DNA from: a virus | Length of the DNA stretch: 34,866 nt | Strand: one strand, 5' to 3' | Virus record (IMG/VR): IMGVR_UViG_3300032282_001777 | Span: 1-34,866 of that record | Shown here: positions 1 to 8,973 of the stretch, one piece after another | How positions within the stretch are numbered: the first letter of the stretch is position 1 | Layout: every line of letters begins with the position of its first letter | Program-made: the position numbers and the translations under genes | Notes under the pieces: generated by a model | Database searches by the model: none | What the model saw: only the letters and a program-made list of their open reading frames with translations | Told to the model about the DNA's origin: nothing

Positions 1-1544
1 AGCTTGACGAATCGGCCACCAAGCAGGCGATACAGTGAAGCCTTCACAGCTGAGATGATGCGCTTGACCAGGGGCAGCTCAGGCCGGTTCTGAACCAGGT
101 AAGCCAGCGCTTCGTCTTTGACCTTGCCGGCAGGCGTATCAGCTGGCACCTGGCGCAAGGCCTCAGCAAAGCCTGCCTCACCGGCAGCGCCTCGATCGGC
201 CACTTCCTGGGTCAGCTTTCCATACAGCTCAGTGCCGAGCATTTTCTCCATGCCAACGTGCGCACCGACTTCATGGAGGATGACGCCTTTGGCCTCGTTT
301 GCAGAGACATTGTCGCCCACCAGGTAGACGCGCTCGCCATCGTAATAACCCTTTGCGTCCTCTGGGTGAGGCTGGCCGTCAGACCGCGCAGGAAGGTCGC
401 TGGCGCGTTCCACGATTTGGATGGCTCCAGAGTCCATCAAGCGTGCTGTGTCTTCTCCAAAGGCCTCTCTCGCAGCCTGGGTGACCTTCTCTACGCCATC
501 GCCTACGGCAGTTCCGCGGGAATACAGGTTTTCGTCTGTAGGCAGGCCGCGCGCCTCAAGCTCGCTTCTCAGGGAATCTAATGGGCCAACGTGTTCCTGG
601 ACCGCGGCACCAATCTCCTGCCGTGCAGCTTCAGCTGCAGGGTTGGGTATGAAGTTGCCGTTGACCGCCTCATCGGAGGGTAGGGGAGGTGTCTCGTCAC
701 GCAGCAGTGCATCCAGGTGCGCATTGACTGCATCAACGTGAGCCTGCCTGGTCTGTACGTCTGCAGGAATGCCAGGTGCTGTATCCAGCTCGATGTGGTT
801 TGCGTTGTTAGCGGTAAGCGCCGCGTCGACCTCTGAAGGCTTTACTTCCTTGGTTGGACGGTGGCCAAGCAGGCCACCAAACGCAGCACCAAGGACCAAG
901 TCAGTAGCAATAGAGGCAGCATCGAGTGCCTTATATTGCTGTGCCATGTCGTGATAGCCGGCATTGTCCAGCTCTGCGCCAACGACGCCTCGACCTGCAG
1001 CGCCAAATCCTGCAAAGCCAATACCGCCACTAACCATTCTAGTGGCAAGACCGCCAGCAACGCTCATCGGCACTACAGCACCAAGGCCAGCGATAACACC
1101 TTCAGTGCGTGCTACGTTTGTACGAGTTTCTTTGTCCAGCTCAGGATGTGTTGCATAGCTGACAGCCTCGCCCTGACGAGTGAAGCGCTGTGCCATTTGA
1201 ATTGGTGTTATGTCTAAGTCAGCAAGCGCCTGAACAACGTCAAGGCCCATCTCAGATATTGAACCAAGCAGATTGCCGGCGGTCCCTACTGTTTTTGGGT
1301 CTGGCGTATAGCGCTGATACATCTCAACGCCGCGCTTTAATGTCTCATTTTCACGATCGGGATTTTCCGCATCGTACGCAAGATTGATTGTGCTTTTTGC
1401 AAAAGATCTCGCGCCGCCTGCATAGATCCCTGTCGGTATGCCTTCATACCAGGAGGCGTGTATGGCGTTTGGATCGATTGGGTTCGCAGTCGCGCGTTCG
1501 AGTAATGTTTCTTGCGCGGACGGATCTAGATCAAAAACGCTCAT
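1..1544 (-). CDS. Large polyvalent virion protein with zincin-like metallopeptidase domain, 5' part only
   Basis: The gene starts at 1544 (ATG overlapping the stop of the 911-residue gene as ATGA) and stays open to the left edge, giving 514 codons of an incomplete protein. Residues about 145-190 and 213-226 are Gly/Ala-rich and hydrophobic, possibly membrane-inserting. Residues 424-429 read HEVGAH, an HExxH zinc-protease signature, preceded by a YLVGDNVSANEAKGVILHE context that I know from large phage polyvalent (DarB-like/LPD) proteins. Such proteins are usually packaged in the head and ejected with the DNA, where they may act in host takeover or anti-restriction. Its place right after the other internal virion genes fits. 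Proteolytic activity and substrate are inferences. The 3' end is outside the window, or is the fragment at the right edge. Confidence 0.75.
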   Translation of the reverse strand, partial: MSVFDLDPSAQETLLERATANPIDPNAIHASWYEGIPTGIYAGGARSFAKSTINLAYDAENPDRENETLKRGVEMYQRYTPDPKTVGTAGNLLGSISEMGLDVVQALADLDITPIQMAQRFTRQGEAVSYATHPELDKETRTNVARTEGVIAGLGAVVPMSVAGGLATRMVSGGIGFAGFGAAGRGVVGAELDNAGYHDMAQQYKALDAASIATDLVLGAAFGGLLGHRPTKEVKPSEVDAALTANNANHIELDTAPGIPADVQTRQAHVDAVNAHLDALLRDETPPLPSDEAVNGNFIPNPAAEAARQEIGAAVQEHVGPLDSLRSELEARGLPTDENLYSRGTAVGDGVEKVTQAAREAFGEDTARLMDSGAIQIVERASDLPARSDGQPHPEDAKGYYDGERVYLVGDNVSANEAKGVILHEVGAHVGMEKMLGTELYGKLTQEVADRGAAGEAGFAEALRQVPADTPAGKVKDEALAYLVQNRPELPLVKRIISAVKASLYRLLGGRFVK

Positions 1545-4276
1545 TTAGTCTTAGGCCTCGTGGTATTAGGCTTCGCAGATTTTTCAGGCTTGACCGTGGT
1601 AACAGGAGCTGCAGTCATATTGCGATTGACTGCTTGCTGCGTCATATCGAGAACAATAGGCTTGCCCTGTTTGTCATGCAGATAGTTGGTGCCTGAAACC
1701 ACCAGATACTTATCGCCGCCTGCATTCTGCAACCCGTACAAACCAAATCTATAACCATTTCCGATTAACCCCGCGTCAGCAACTGCCTTGTCGAACGCAG
1801 CTTTTGCATGGTCCGTGAATACGTCCTCTGGCATTCCCCAGGGACGAATGACTTCACTCTTCCCATTCACATTTGAGACGCCACCAAGCACGGCAGTGAT
1901 CGACTGCTTGAGGATTGTTGGGTTTGCAATTCCAGACACATCACCAATGCGTGCCGCTTTGCCTGCGTAATATGCCTTCACAGATTGATAGGCGGTGTCA
2001 GCAGCTGAAGGGTTGCCGGCAAATGCCTTGCCAACCACGTTATTGAACTGCAGGCGCAGGTCCTCTTCTTTCGGCATTGGGAATGTCTTGCCTTTGCCGT
2101 CCTGGTTCTGCGCTGCCTTTGTCGGGTTGATCAGCGCTTCGCCTTCTAAAATGGTGCCGGCAACATCCTGTGGAGAATAATGCTCATCTTGTGTTGCCCA
2201 TGGTAACCATGTAAACGAGTGCTTGACATCGATTGAGCTATTCTTGCTGAGGATATTGCCGGCGACCGCTGTTACAGGGCTGTCAGGCGCGATCTGCTGA
2301 AGGATAGACGTGTAGGCCTTGTCATTCGTCAGCGCTGTCCTGAAGGTGTTTAGATACGCCAGCTTCTGCTGGGTCGTCATCTTCTGGAAGCCCTGGTTAA
2401 GTGTCGTGGCTTCTGCCTTGGTTAGCAAGGTGTACGGGGTCTGATATTTGTCTTGCATCGTCTGAGCAACGCCGGCACGATTTGCCAGTGCTGCATTGAG
2501 CTTGTCAGGCTCGTTGAATGGCAGTGTGGCTGCTTCTGCAATCTTGTTCTGCATTGCATATGCGATCGGGTCTGATGACCTGGATGTCACCACAGCATCG
2601 CGTGCCTTCAACAATGCGTCATAGCGTTTCAGCGCTAAGTCGTATCCAGGTTGACCGGCCTGATCTTTCGGATCGTGGCTTGCCACCATTGCGTCAAGCT
2701 CTGTAGGCGGCATCAGCTTCATTGAAGAGATGTCGTTACCCAGCTGTGCAATCGCTGAATAGTTGGCATAACGCTGCTGTCCTTCGATCGGACCATAGGC
2801 CTTCACGTAGTCGCCTTCGCTCAATGGCTTTTGCACGTCCTGGCCGTTCATATAGGCCGCAACGTGGTCGCCCTCTGTAGTCGTTATCTGGCTACGGTAT
2901 ACAGCCTGCTGACGGTTTACTTCAGTGCGAGCTGCAGATAGGAATGAAGGCAGGCGGTCAGGCTCGATGCCGGCAATTAGGCTGTTTGCAACAGGATCTA
3001 CAGGTTGCGTTGGCGCAGTGTCTGGCTTGTTTGCCAAAGATGCAGCGTCAGTCGCGGCTTTCGACGCAGATTGCAATGCAGAAACACGACGCTTCCATCC
3101 GTCAGCATGTTCCTGGTATAGGGCAGGGTTTTTTGCAACTAATTTGTCGTAATGAGCCTGACGCAACTGCATCAATTTATTCGCATCACCATTTGCTTGA
3201 GCAATCAGCGGCTTTGCGCCGTTGACGCCAAGATTGACCGCGGTATCAAACGCAGCCATTGCAAAGCCTGGGTCTTTTTTAGACAGTGCATCACCATCAA
3301 TAGCGTTCCAGAATTTATCTTTGTAGAACGCCTTAGCCTGATCTTCGGTAAGGTTTTTTATGGTATCTAATTGCTTCTCGGTTGGCTTTTCACCGGCCTT
3401 GAGGCCAAAATATGTAGATAGCAAAATGCCATACTTGTTGGCACCTCGACCAGCGTCGTTGGTTATGAATTTGCTGCCCTCAAACTTTAGCGTCTGATTG
3501 ATGGCATTATTCCAACTAGCGTCAGGATTGGTTGTGGCTGGAGTTTCTGGAATTTCAGTATTTGCATTTAGGTGGGTCTCGATTGTAGACACAACTGCTG
3601 CAGGATCGCTCTGAACCCTCGACATCAACCCAGCTTCTCGGATCGTCTTTTCAGCGGCAATCGCTTTTACATATCGAGTATGCTCATCAAGCCCAGAATT
3701 GGCGATCTGAGTTTTGATCGACCGAATGGATGCATCAACAGAGGCCGGATCTGTAGAGGCCTGTTTTGCATAGTCAGCAGTGGACTGGTCCACCTTGTCG
3801 CTGCGGTTTTCTACACCGAGCTTCGCCTCTGTCCTAAGCGATGATTCGTAAACACTCGACCAAAGAGAATCGACGTGTTGCTGTGCATACAGTTTCGCCT
3901 TCGGGTTTTCGATGCCACCAAGGAATGTCGTTTTCCATTCATTAAATTCATTTTCGAGCTGGTTGCTCATGCCGATCGACTGGCCGTCCTTATCCTGGAC
4001 GATGCCGCCGTCTCTGCTCGACTGTGCAAGCGACGTTACTCTGTTCGCCCAAACGCCATTGGCTTTTGCCAGCTCAGGTCCCGTGTTGGCAATGGCGTCC
4101 GCGTCCACCTTCTGCTGATGTATCTCAAAGAAGTTGGTTGCTGCATTGCTTAGCGTGTTGCCAGCGTTCTGCAGGCTGCGCCCCATCGCATCAGATACTT
4201 CAGCCGCAGTTGCGCGCTGCGTCTGCATCCCAGACGGTGTCAGGCGTGAATCATATGTTGGAATGCGTACTGGCAT
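1541..4276 (-). CDS. Internal virion protein with GH108-type lysozyme domain (911 aa)
   Basis: Large, mostly helical and hydrophilic protein in the position of T7 gp15/gp16-type ejection proteins. Residues about 255-400 resemble the glycoside hydrolase family 108 N-acetylmuramidase plus peptidoglycan-binding unit: FEGSKF at 265-270 with the likely catalytic Glu266, then GRGANKYGI (the GGATNKGI-like block), then an Asn-Leu-Gly helix and a final GWKRRVSAL. This suggests a virion-carried muralytic activity that opens the cell wall during DNA entry. The same family occurs in the free endolysin at 29129-29602. The remaining roughly 500 residues have no motif I recognise; the C-terminus is Lys/Pro-rich. 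The start lies a few bases after the stop of the core-protein gene, and the stop overlaps the next start. The domain call is by motif only, with EGS instead of the usual EGG. Confidence 0.78.
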   Translation of the reverse strand: MPVRIPTYDSRLTPSGMQTQRATAAEVSDAMGRSLQNAGNTLSNAATNFFEIHQQKVDADAIANTGPELAKANGVWANRVTSLAQSSRDGGIVQDKDGQSIGMSNQLENEFNEWKTTFLGGIENPKAKLYAQQHVDSLWSSVYESSLRTEAKLGVENRSDKVDQSTADYAKQASTDPASVDASIRSIKTQIANSGLDEHTRYVKAIAAEKTIREAGLMSRVQSDPAAVVSTIETHLNANTEIPETPATTNPDASWNNAINQTLKFEGSKFITNDAGRGANKYGILLSTYFGLKAGEKPTEKQLDTIKNLTEDQAKAFYKDKFWNAIDGDALSKKDPGFAMAAFDTAVNLGVNGAKPLIAQANGDANKLMQLRQAHYDKLVAKNPALYQEHADGWKRRVSALQSASKAATDAASLANKPDTAPTQPVDPVANSLIAGIEPDRLPSFLSAARTEVNRQQAVYRSQITTTEGDHVAAYMNGQDVQKPLSEGDYVKAYGPIEGQQRYANYSAIAQLGNDISSMKLMPPTELDAMVASHDPKDQAGQPGYDLALKRYDALLKARDAVVTSRSSDPIAYAMQNKIAEAATLPFNEPDKLNAALANRAGVAQTMQDKYQTPYTLLTKAEATTLNQGFQKMTTQQKLAYLNTFRTALTNDKAYTSILQQIAPDSPVTAVAGNILSKNSSIDVKHSFTWLPWATQDEHYSPQDVAGTILEGEALINPTKAAQNQDGKGKTFPMPKEEDLRLQFNNVVGKAFAGNPSAADTAYQSVKAYYAGKAARIGDVSGIANPTILKQSITAVLGGVSNVNGKSEVIRPWGMPEDVFTDHAKAAFDKAVADAGLIGNGYRFGLYGLQNAGGDKYLVVSGTNYLHDKQGKPIVLDMTQQAVNRNMTAAPVTTVKPEKSAKPNTTRPKTK

Positions 4277-4284
4277 TTATGCAC

Positions 4285-4809
4285 CTAGCGTATTTTGGCT
4301 TTCATGCCAGAGTAGTTTGAAGCGCCGTTAAGCAACGATGCGCCGGCATTGATGTAGCCAGCTGTCATTGCATCCTTGCCGGCCTGGCGCGATGCATTTG
4401 CATTGAATCGATCAAGCTCAGACTGCGCCATTAGGCCTTGCGATTGTGTCTGACCGCCATATCGAATCGTCAGTGCGTCAAGCTCGTTGTTGATTGCGTT
4501 CTGCTTCAACACGTCTGCATTGCTGCCACCAAAGCCGGTGCCAGACTGCGCAATGCCTGCAATGGCCTGACCCTGCAGTTGACCAAACTCACGTCGCTGC
4601 CTTTCTTCAGCTGAGTTAGCCTGAGCCAGCGCAGTGTCGGCATTGTTCCTCTGAACCTGTGCGTTATATTCCTGTGCATCAGCCTGAGCTTTTGCCTGGG
4701 CATTTGCTGCCTGACCCTGCTTGATAGCGCCATATGTCGAAACAGCTGCACCAGCTGCTGCAGTGTACATGGCTACTGTCGCCATTGTTGCTGCCGTTAC
4801 ACCTGACAT
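4285..4809 (-). CDS. Virion core protein, T7 gp14-like (174 aa)
   Basis: A small Ala-, Gln- and Asn-rich protein with a hydrophobic N-terminal stretch (about residues 5-30) followed by a long heptad-like helix (about 36-80) and a Gly-rich middle. Length, composition and position between the nozzle/acetyltransferase genes and the two giant internal proteins match the internal core protein A (gp14) of T7-like phages, which is ejected and forms a pore-like channel in the outer membrane. The gene begins one base after the upstream cupin-like gene ends and stops 9 bases before the next start. The family assignment rests on composition and synteny rather than on conserved residues. Confidence 0.65.
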   Translation of the reverse strand: MSGVTAATMATVAMYTAAAGAAVSTYGAIKQGQAANAQAKAQADAQEYNAQVQRNNADTALAQANSAEERQRREFGQLQGQAIAGIAQSGTGFGGSNADVLKQNAINNELDALTIRYGGQTQSQGLMAQSELDRFNANASRQAGKDAMTAGYINAGASLLNGASNYSGMKAKIR

Positions 4810-4810
4810 T

Positions 4811-5272
4811 TTATTCCCCTGTAATGGTGAAAGTGTTTCGCGCTACATGGCTGCGCGACAACAATAAATGCGATTCATCGGAAAATGCGTCTTCTGCTTC
4901 TTCGATCGATGTCGCATCGGTCGCAAAGCTCATGGTGATGTATGTGTCCTGGTTTGCAATAAACGCCTGCTTACGGCCTGCGCTCGCTGCCAGCACCTGG
5001 TAACCATTGACGCGAATAACTGCATCACCGATGTAGACCCAGCAGTCGCCACAGATCACCAGGGTGGTTGCAATCTTGATCAGCGCGCCGGTAATCATCA
5101 CGCCTGCCGGCACCAGTATCGTGCGAGTGTATTGGCCACCATGCAACACGTGGTCAGTATCGATCTGGCTTTGCGGCATGTCAGCCACAGCGGTCTCAAG
5201 CGCACGGACCTTCTCGATCGCGTCGTTCTGCATCGCTGGCACGTGTCGGTCTGCAATGATTAGCTCAGACAT
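4811..5272 (-). CDS. Cupin-like phage protein of unknown function (153 aa)
   Basis: I place the start at 5272 (MSELIIAD) because an AGGAGG box lies about 8 bases upstream; the longer reading from 5308 would cut into the preceding gene. The middle (HVLHGGQYTRTILVPAG, then ICGDCWVYIGD) alternates hydrophobic and polar residues with regularly placed glycines, like a cupin or jelly-roll strand pattern. No enzymatic metal triad is clear: only one or two histidines lie near the first block. Its place among virion assembly genes suggests a minor structural or assembly role. Function is not known to me. Confidence 0.6.
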   Translation of the reverse strand: MSELIIADRHVPAMQNDAIEKVRALETAVADMPQSQIDTDHVLHGGQYTRTILVPAGVMITGALIKIATTLVICGDCWVYIGDAVIRVNGYQVLAASAGRKQAFIANQDTYITMSFATDATSIEEAEDAFSDESHLLLSRSHVARNTFTITGE

Positions 5273-5720
5273 CTGCCAGCCTCCTGAAGAATACGCGGTT
5301 GGTTTCACGGTAGGTGTCTACGGATTCCAGTATTTTATCAAGACGGCCACCGATAGGGGCAGAGACAAGTATGCAAGAGGCACCAAGCTCTTTGGCAAGG
5401 GTCTCAGCTTCTCGTAGTAACGCAAGGCCTGCACCAGTGTGTCTCTTCTCTTTGGTGACAAAATAGCTCTCTGTCGTGGCCACCTTCACCCCAAAGTGCG
5501 GAAGAATAGAAACCAATAGGCATAGGAAGCCACTTAGCTCTCCGTTGTCGTAACTGGCCAATACCGTAATAGCGCCAGCTGATTCCAGCATCTCATAGAT
5601 GTCAATCCGCGGTTCGCCAGGATCGATTCCTGCGATTGCGGACTCAGCAGCATATTCGCGCAGAAGCTGTCGAAATAGTGGATCTGCGGAAAGCTCAGCG
5701 ACCGATTTGCGCTCGATCAT
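5265..5720 (-). CDS. GNAT-family N-acetyltransferase-like protein (151 aa)
   Basis: I start the gene at 5720 (MIERKSVAEL), whose ATG overlaps the stop of the preceding gene as ATGA; the longer frame from 5810 lies inside that gene. The central block YFVTKEKRHTGAGLALLREA is a good GNAT motif A: a beta strand, then the R-x-x-G-x-G/A pyrophosphate loop that binds acetyl-CoA, then a helix. The final strand is VFFRRLADV. GNATs are frequent in this spot of podophage genomes, next to nozzle and core genes. The substrate (a virion protein, a host protein or a small molecule) cannot be told from sequence. It follows a second, weaker GNAT-like gene. Confidence 0.72.
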   Translation of the reverse strand: MIERKSVAELSADPLFRQLLREYAAESAIAGIDPGEPRIDIYEMLESAGAITVLASYDNGELSGFLCLLVSILPHFGVKVATTESYFVTKEKRHTGAGLALLREAETLAKELGASCILVSAPIGGRLDKILESVDTYRETNRVFFRRLADV

Positions 5721-6142
5721 TGCACTCTCGCGTAGAGGTCGAAATCTTCGCCATTCAGGCCGTGCTTGCGCATTGTGCCTTCGTATTGCATGCCCAGCAT
5801 CTCTGCCCAACGAGCGCCTTCTGCAAAGCCTGTTTTGACGACAGTCTCCACGCGACGGTATGGATGGGCATTGAGCGCTTTCAGCACCGCACGGTGTATT
5901 GCCAGGAAATGTTTAGCGGCATTGCTGCCAACCAGCGCCCAGACGATTGCGCGGTTTTCGTGCTGAGGCACAAAGCCGGCACAGGCGATCATCTCGTCAC
6001 CTACAAAGCCAGAATACGCAGGGCCGACATCAGCCAGCCACTGCGCATATTTGTCACTGCCGAGATACACCCGAAATTCAGATTGGCCTTGCTGTAGGTC
6101 CAGCAGCTTCAGGTGTTCCGGCGTGTAGGGTATGACTTTCAT
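5717..6142 (-). CDS. GNAT-like virion-associated protein, T7 gp13-like (141 aa)
   Basis: The sequence begins with MKVIPYTPEHLKLLDLQ, a common GNAT first strand and helix, and ends with RWAEMLGMQYEGTMRKHG and a final strand, typical of the GNAT C-terminal half. The acetyl-CoA loop is poorly kept (a GSNAAKHFLAIHRAV region in place of R/Q-x-x-G-x-G/A). This is the pattern of the T7 gp13 (DUF2833-type) proteins needed for virion maturation, which look like degenerate acetyltransferases. The start at 6142 overlaps the stop of the nozzle gene by one base. I infer a structural or assembly role more than catalysis. Confidence 0.68.
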   Translation of the reverse strand: MKVIPYTPEHLKLLDLQQGQSEFRVYLGSDKYAQWLADVGPAYSGFVGDEMIACAGFVPQHENRAIVWALVGSNAAKHFLAIHRAVLKALNAHPYRRVETVVKTGFAEGARWAEMLGMQYEGTMRKHGLNGEDFDLYARVQ

Positions 6143-8973
6143 TATCGGTCAAAGGTCGTCACTTGTGGCATTACCGCGACAACTGTCATCGGCAGCGGTT
6201 GATCCTGCTTGACCATTACGTAGCCGTCGAAGTCATAGCCGCCTGGCCATTCTATCAGCTTGTCGCCAGTGAATACCGGGGGAGGCGCATTCATAGGGTC
6301 AGATCCTGTGCGGAACTGGATCTCGTCCAGGTTGTTTTCGTCTGGACCAGCTTTAGCGCCAAGTGTGTTGTAAAACCTAATAACACATTTGTTAATACGC
6401 TTCGTCTTTCCCTGGGCAGTGCCATCACCGGCACCAGCTTCAATGCGGTTTGTTTGCAAGGTTGACTCATAGCCAAGTCCGACCTGCGCGACGATTGCAG
6501 GGAACTGCAGTGTGATAGATCCAGATGTGACTGTGCGATCAGGATGTGCAGCACCGTCAGCAAGGACCTGCACAGTTTGTCCTTCAAGGTGGCTTAATCC
6601 AGTAACAGAGGTCTTTTTAATTTGCCAAGTTGACCTTGGGGTTGCCTGTAATGAAGCTGGCAGGTTTACTGTAGATTCGACTGAAACCACGGTTGTTGAT
6701 CGCAATGGGTATGTCCCATATAGCAACTCAATGATCGTAAAGTCATAAGCATCTCCGTTGCCATCAGTAATACGGACTACGTCTCCAATGTCTGTCGTGC
6801 CTGGCCATGTGAATACAGCTGAAGAACATTCAAGGCGCAAGTTTGCACCTGCGCTGTAGTCAGGCGTCCCATCAAAGAAATCGACGCGCTGCGGCAATCC
6901 ACCAGTGTATGGCAAAACATTATTTGTTGTGACGTAGTAAAGATCATTTGTCCCGTCGTAAAGAAGATCTGAAGTCAGTATTGTTCCTGCAGGGATTGAG
7001 TCGCCAGCAACTGAAAAACCATTGCAATATGCTAATAGCCCCACATCCGCACCGCTAACGGCGATCAAATTGGCAGGGCTTCCATACCAACTTAGAATGC
7101 ATTCCAATGTTAGCTTCGGCGCTGTGATAGTCATCGTAGCTGCCGTGCTATTTGTCGCGTCTGATGTATGTCCAGAATCAACGTAAAATGCGCTGCTCTG
7201 CGCGTCTCCGTCTTGGTACTCCCGCTCAAGGTACTCGACGTATCTCTTCGTAGAGCCGTTTATAGTGCGCTTGACGACCATCCACAGGTCATCTTTATCT
7301 GCATTTGGGTTTGGAATAACACAGACAGACTCAACGACCGCATCTCCACCGGCATAACTGCCGCCTAAAATATGGCGGTGCCAGCCAACCACGTCCTGCT
7401 CTTTGTTGAACGTGAAACCGAGCAGCTGCCCATCACCACGCACTGCCCACAAAGCGACGTATGGCTCCTTGTGCCAAGCCATATCGACGATGCCGCCTTT
7501 CGTGACATGTTCAGCCAACGTAGTCAGGTCTGCAGCAACATAGCCGTTTTGCTGGAAACTGTAATTGATCTCTTTGAGCTTGCGGCCTGATCTCTGGACC
7601 ATCAATGTGGAAAAGCCGACTAGCACAGGGTATACAGCTCTACTGCCTTCGCTGGTCTGCTGCTCAATCTTTACGTTGCCAGGCGCGAACGCCTCGTTTG
7701 AAGTGTTCTCAGCGCACGAGAATTCAGCGCCTCTTGTGCCGATCAACAGCGCTTGTGATGGGGAAAGCCACTGCACTTCGTTGTATTGATCGGATGATAT
7801 TTCCACCTGGATTGCTCGATCAGCGACGACTTGATTGGCGCTATCTGTCGCAGCAAAATTCTCAAAGTCACCAGCGCAAGAGAAATAGATCTTCTGACCC
7901 TTAGCCAAGGTCAATCTCTCGCGAAAGAACGTCACATTGGTTGGATAGCCGGATGTCGCGCTGAATGAGCCAAGCGCCCAGCGGAAGGTCTGGTGCGTGC
8001 TGCCAACGACTCCAGCGGGCAATGGCCAGTCGCTTGCTACAGTTGCAGTGACGACTGTAGATGACGTGTATCCAGTGATCTCTACGTATCCATAGCCAGA
8101 ATCAATGTAGGTCCAGTCAATACCTTCGCGCTCGACGTTTGTGCCTGTCTTGCCGTTATAGTCGCCGTCAGCCGCTGTCCCGTAGGTATGAGTAGGCTTA
8201 TCTGCGCCAGTTCTCCATACCTTGCCGGCTGTGGGAGTGCCGTTGGTTGCGCACGAATATGTCTTGCCATCAGAGCGTCTCAGCGATCCATATGGATTGC
8301 TTGAATACTCCTGACCTGCAGTCCACGGTTTAATTGTCGATAAATCTGAAGGCTCTAGATACACAAGACGGCCAACGTCAGTTGAGCTGAACACTGCAGA
8401 TGTTGCCGTCAGCGTCACCGTGCCTGTTGACGCGCTGGCGTATATCTTCAGCGTCTTATCGGTATTCTGTGATTCAAATGGGCCGCTGATCAGGTCAACA
8501 TTAGTCAACGTCCAGTTTGTATTACCGTATCGAGATAGCTTTTTTAGCGGGTAATTTGGATGGGCGATATACACGATGTCGTTTGACTGAGCCATTGATA
8601 GCGTGAACGTGCCATCAACTGAGTCAGTCAGATCAGCAGCTGTGTATGGCGTGACGACTTCGTATGGCGTGCCAGATACCTGAACCTGCGCGTGGTTTTT
8701 GTAGAAGCGAATGTATTGATTCCCGAATTCCAGAACATAGGAATCGGATGCGCTAAATTGGAACGACACTAGCCAAGGCCGATCTGTGCTGCTCTTTGTC
8801 TCTGAGACATATCGAGTGCCAGCCCTGCGGACAGCAGGACCCTGAACGGCCGGAATGAAATTCTCTAATACCCTGCAGCCATTATTGTATTTGCCAATAT
8901 CGGTGCGGCCAGCAAGCATGGGCGACAGTTCGCCAGCATTGAATGACGACTGTATCGGTGATGCTTTTGGCAT
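6142..8973 (-). CDS. Tail tubular protein B / tail nozzle (943 aa)
   Basis: Forms the distal nozzle of the short tail below the adaptor ring and carries the fibres, by family knowledge. The N-terminus has the family signature SFNAGELSP (residues 10-18), followed by AGRTDIGKYNNGCRVLENF, GPAVRRAGTRYV and a FQFSASDSYVLEFG strand. The middle is rich in Thr/Ser/Gly beta repeats; FFRERLTLAKGQKIYFS is another hallmark block. Length is at the usual size for the T7 gp12-like family in temperate podophages (700-950 aa). The start overlaps the stop of tail tubular A by one base (TAATG), which indicates translational coupling. Confidence 0.93.
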   Translation of the reverse strand: MPKASPIQSSFNAGELSPMLAGRTDIGKYNNGCRVLENFIPAVQGPAVRRAGTRYVSETKSSTDRPWLVSFQFSASDSYVLEFGNQYIRFYKNHAQVQVSGTPYEVVTPYTAADLTDSVDGTFTLSMAQSNDIVYIAHPNYPLKKLSRYGNTNWTLTNVDLISGPFESQNTDKTLKIYASASTGTVTLTATSAVFSSTDVGRLVYLEPSDLSTIKPWTAGQEYSSNPYGSLRRSDGKTYSCATNGTPTAGKVWRTGADKPTHTYGTAADGDYNGKTGTNVEREGIDWTYIDSGYGYVEITGYTSSTVVTATVASDWPLPAGVVGSTHQTFRWALGSFSATSGYPTNVTFFRERLTLAKGQKIYFSCAGDFENFAATDSANQVVADRAIQVEISSDQYNEVQWLSPSQALLIGTRGAEFSCAENTSNEAFAPGNVKIEQQTSEGSRAVYPVLVGFSTLMVQRSGRKLKEINYSFQQNGYVAADLTTLAEHVTKGGIVDMAWHKEPYVALWAVRGDGQLLGFTFNKEQDVVGWHRHILGGSYAGGDAVVESVCVIPNPNADKDDLWMVVKRTINGSTKRYVEYLEREYQDGDAQSSAFYVDSGHTSDATNSTAATMTITAPKLTLECILSWYGSPANLIAVSGADVGLLAYCNGFSVAGDSIPAGTILTSDLLYDGTNDLYYVTTNNVLPYTGGLPQRVDFFDGTPDYSAGANLRLECSSAVFTWPGTTDIGDVVRITDGNGDAYDFTIIELLYGTYPLRSTTVVSVESTVNLPASLQATPRSTWQIKKTSVTGLSHLEGQTVQVLADGAAHPDRTVTSGSITLQFPAIVAQVGLGYESTLQTNRIEAGAGDGTAQGKTKRINKCVIRFYNTLGAKAGPDENNLDEIQFRTGSDPMNAPPPVFTGDKLIEWPGGYDFDGYVMVKQDQPLPMTVVAVMPQVTTFDR

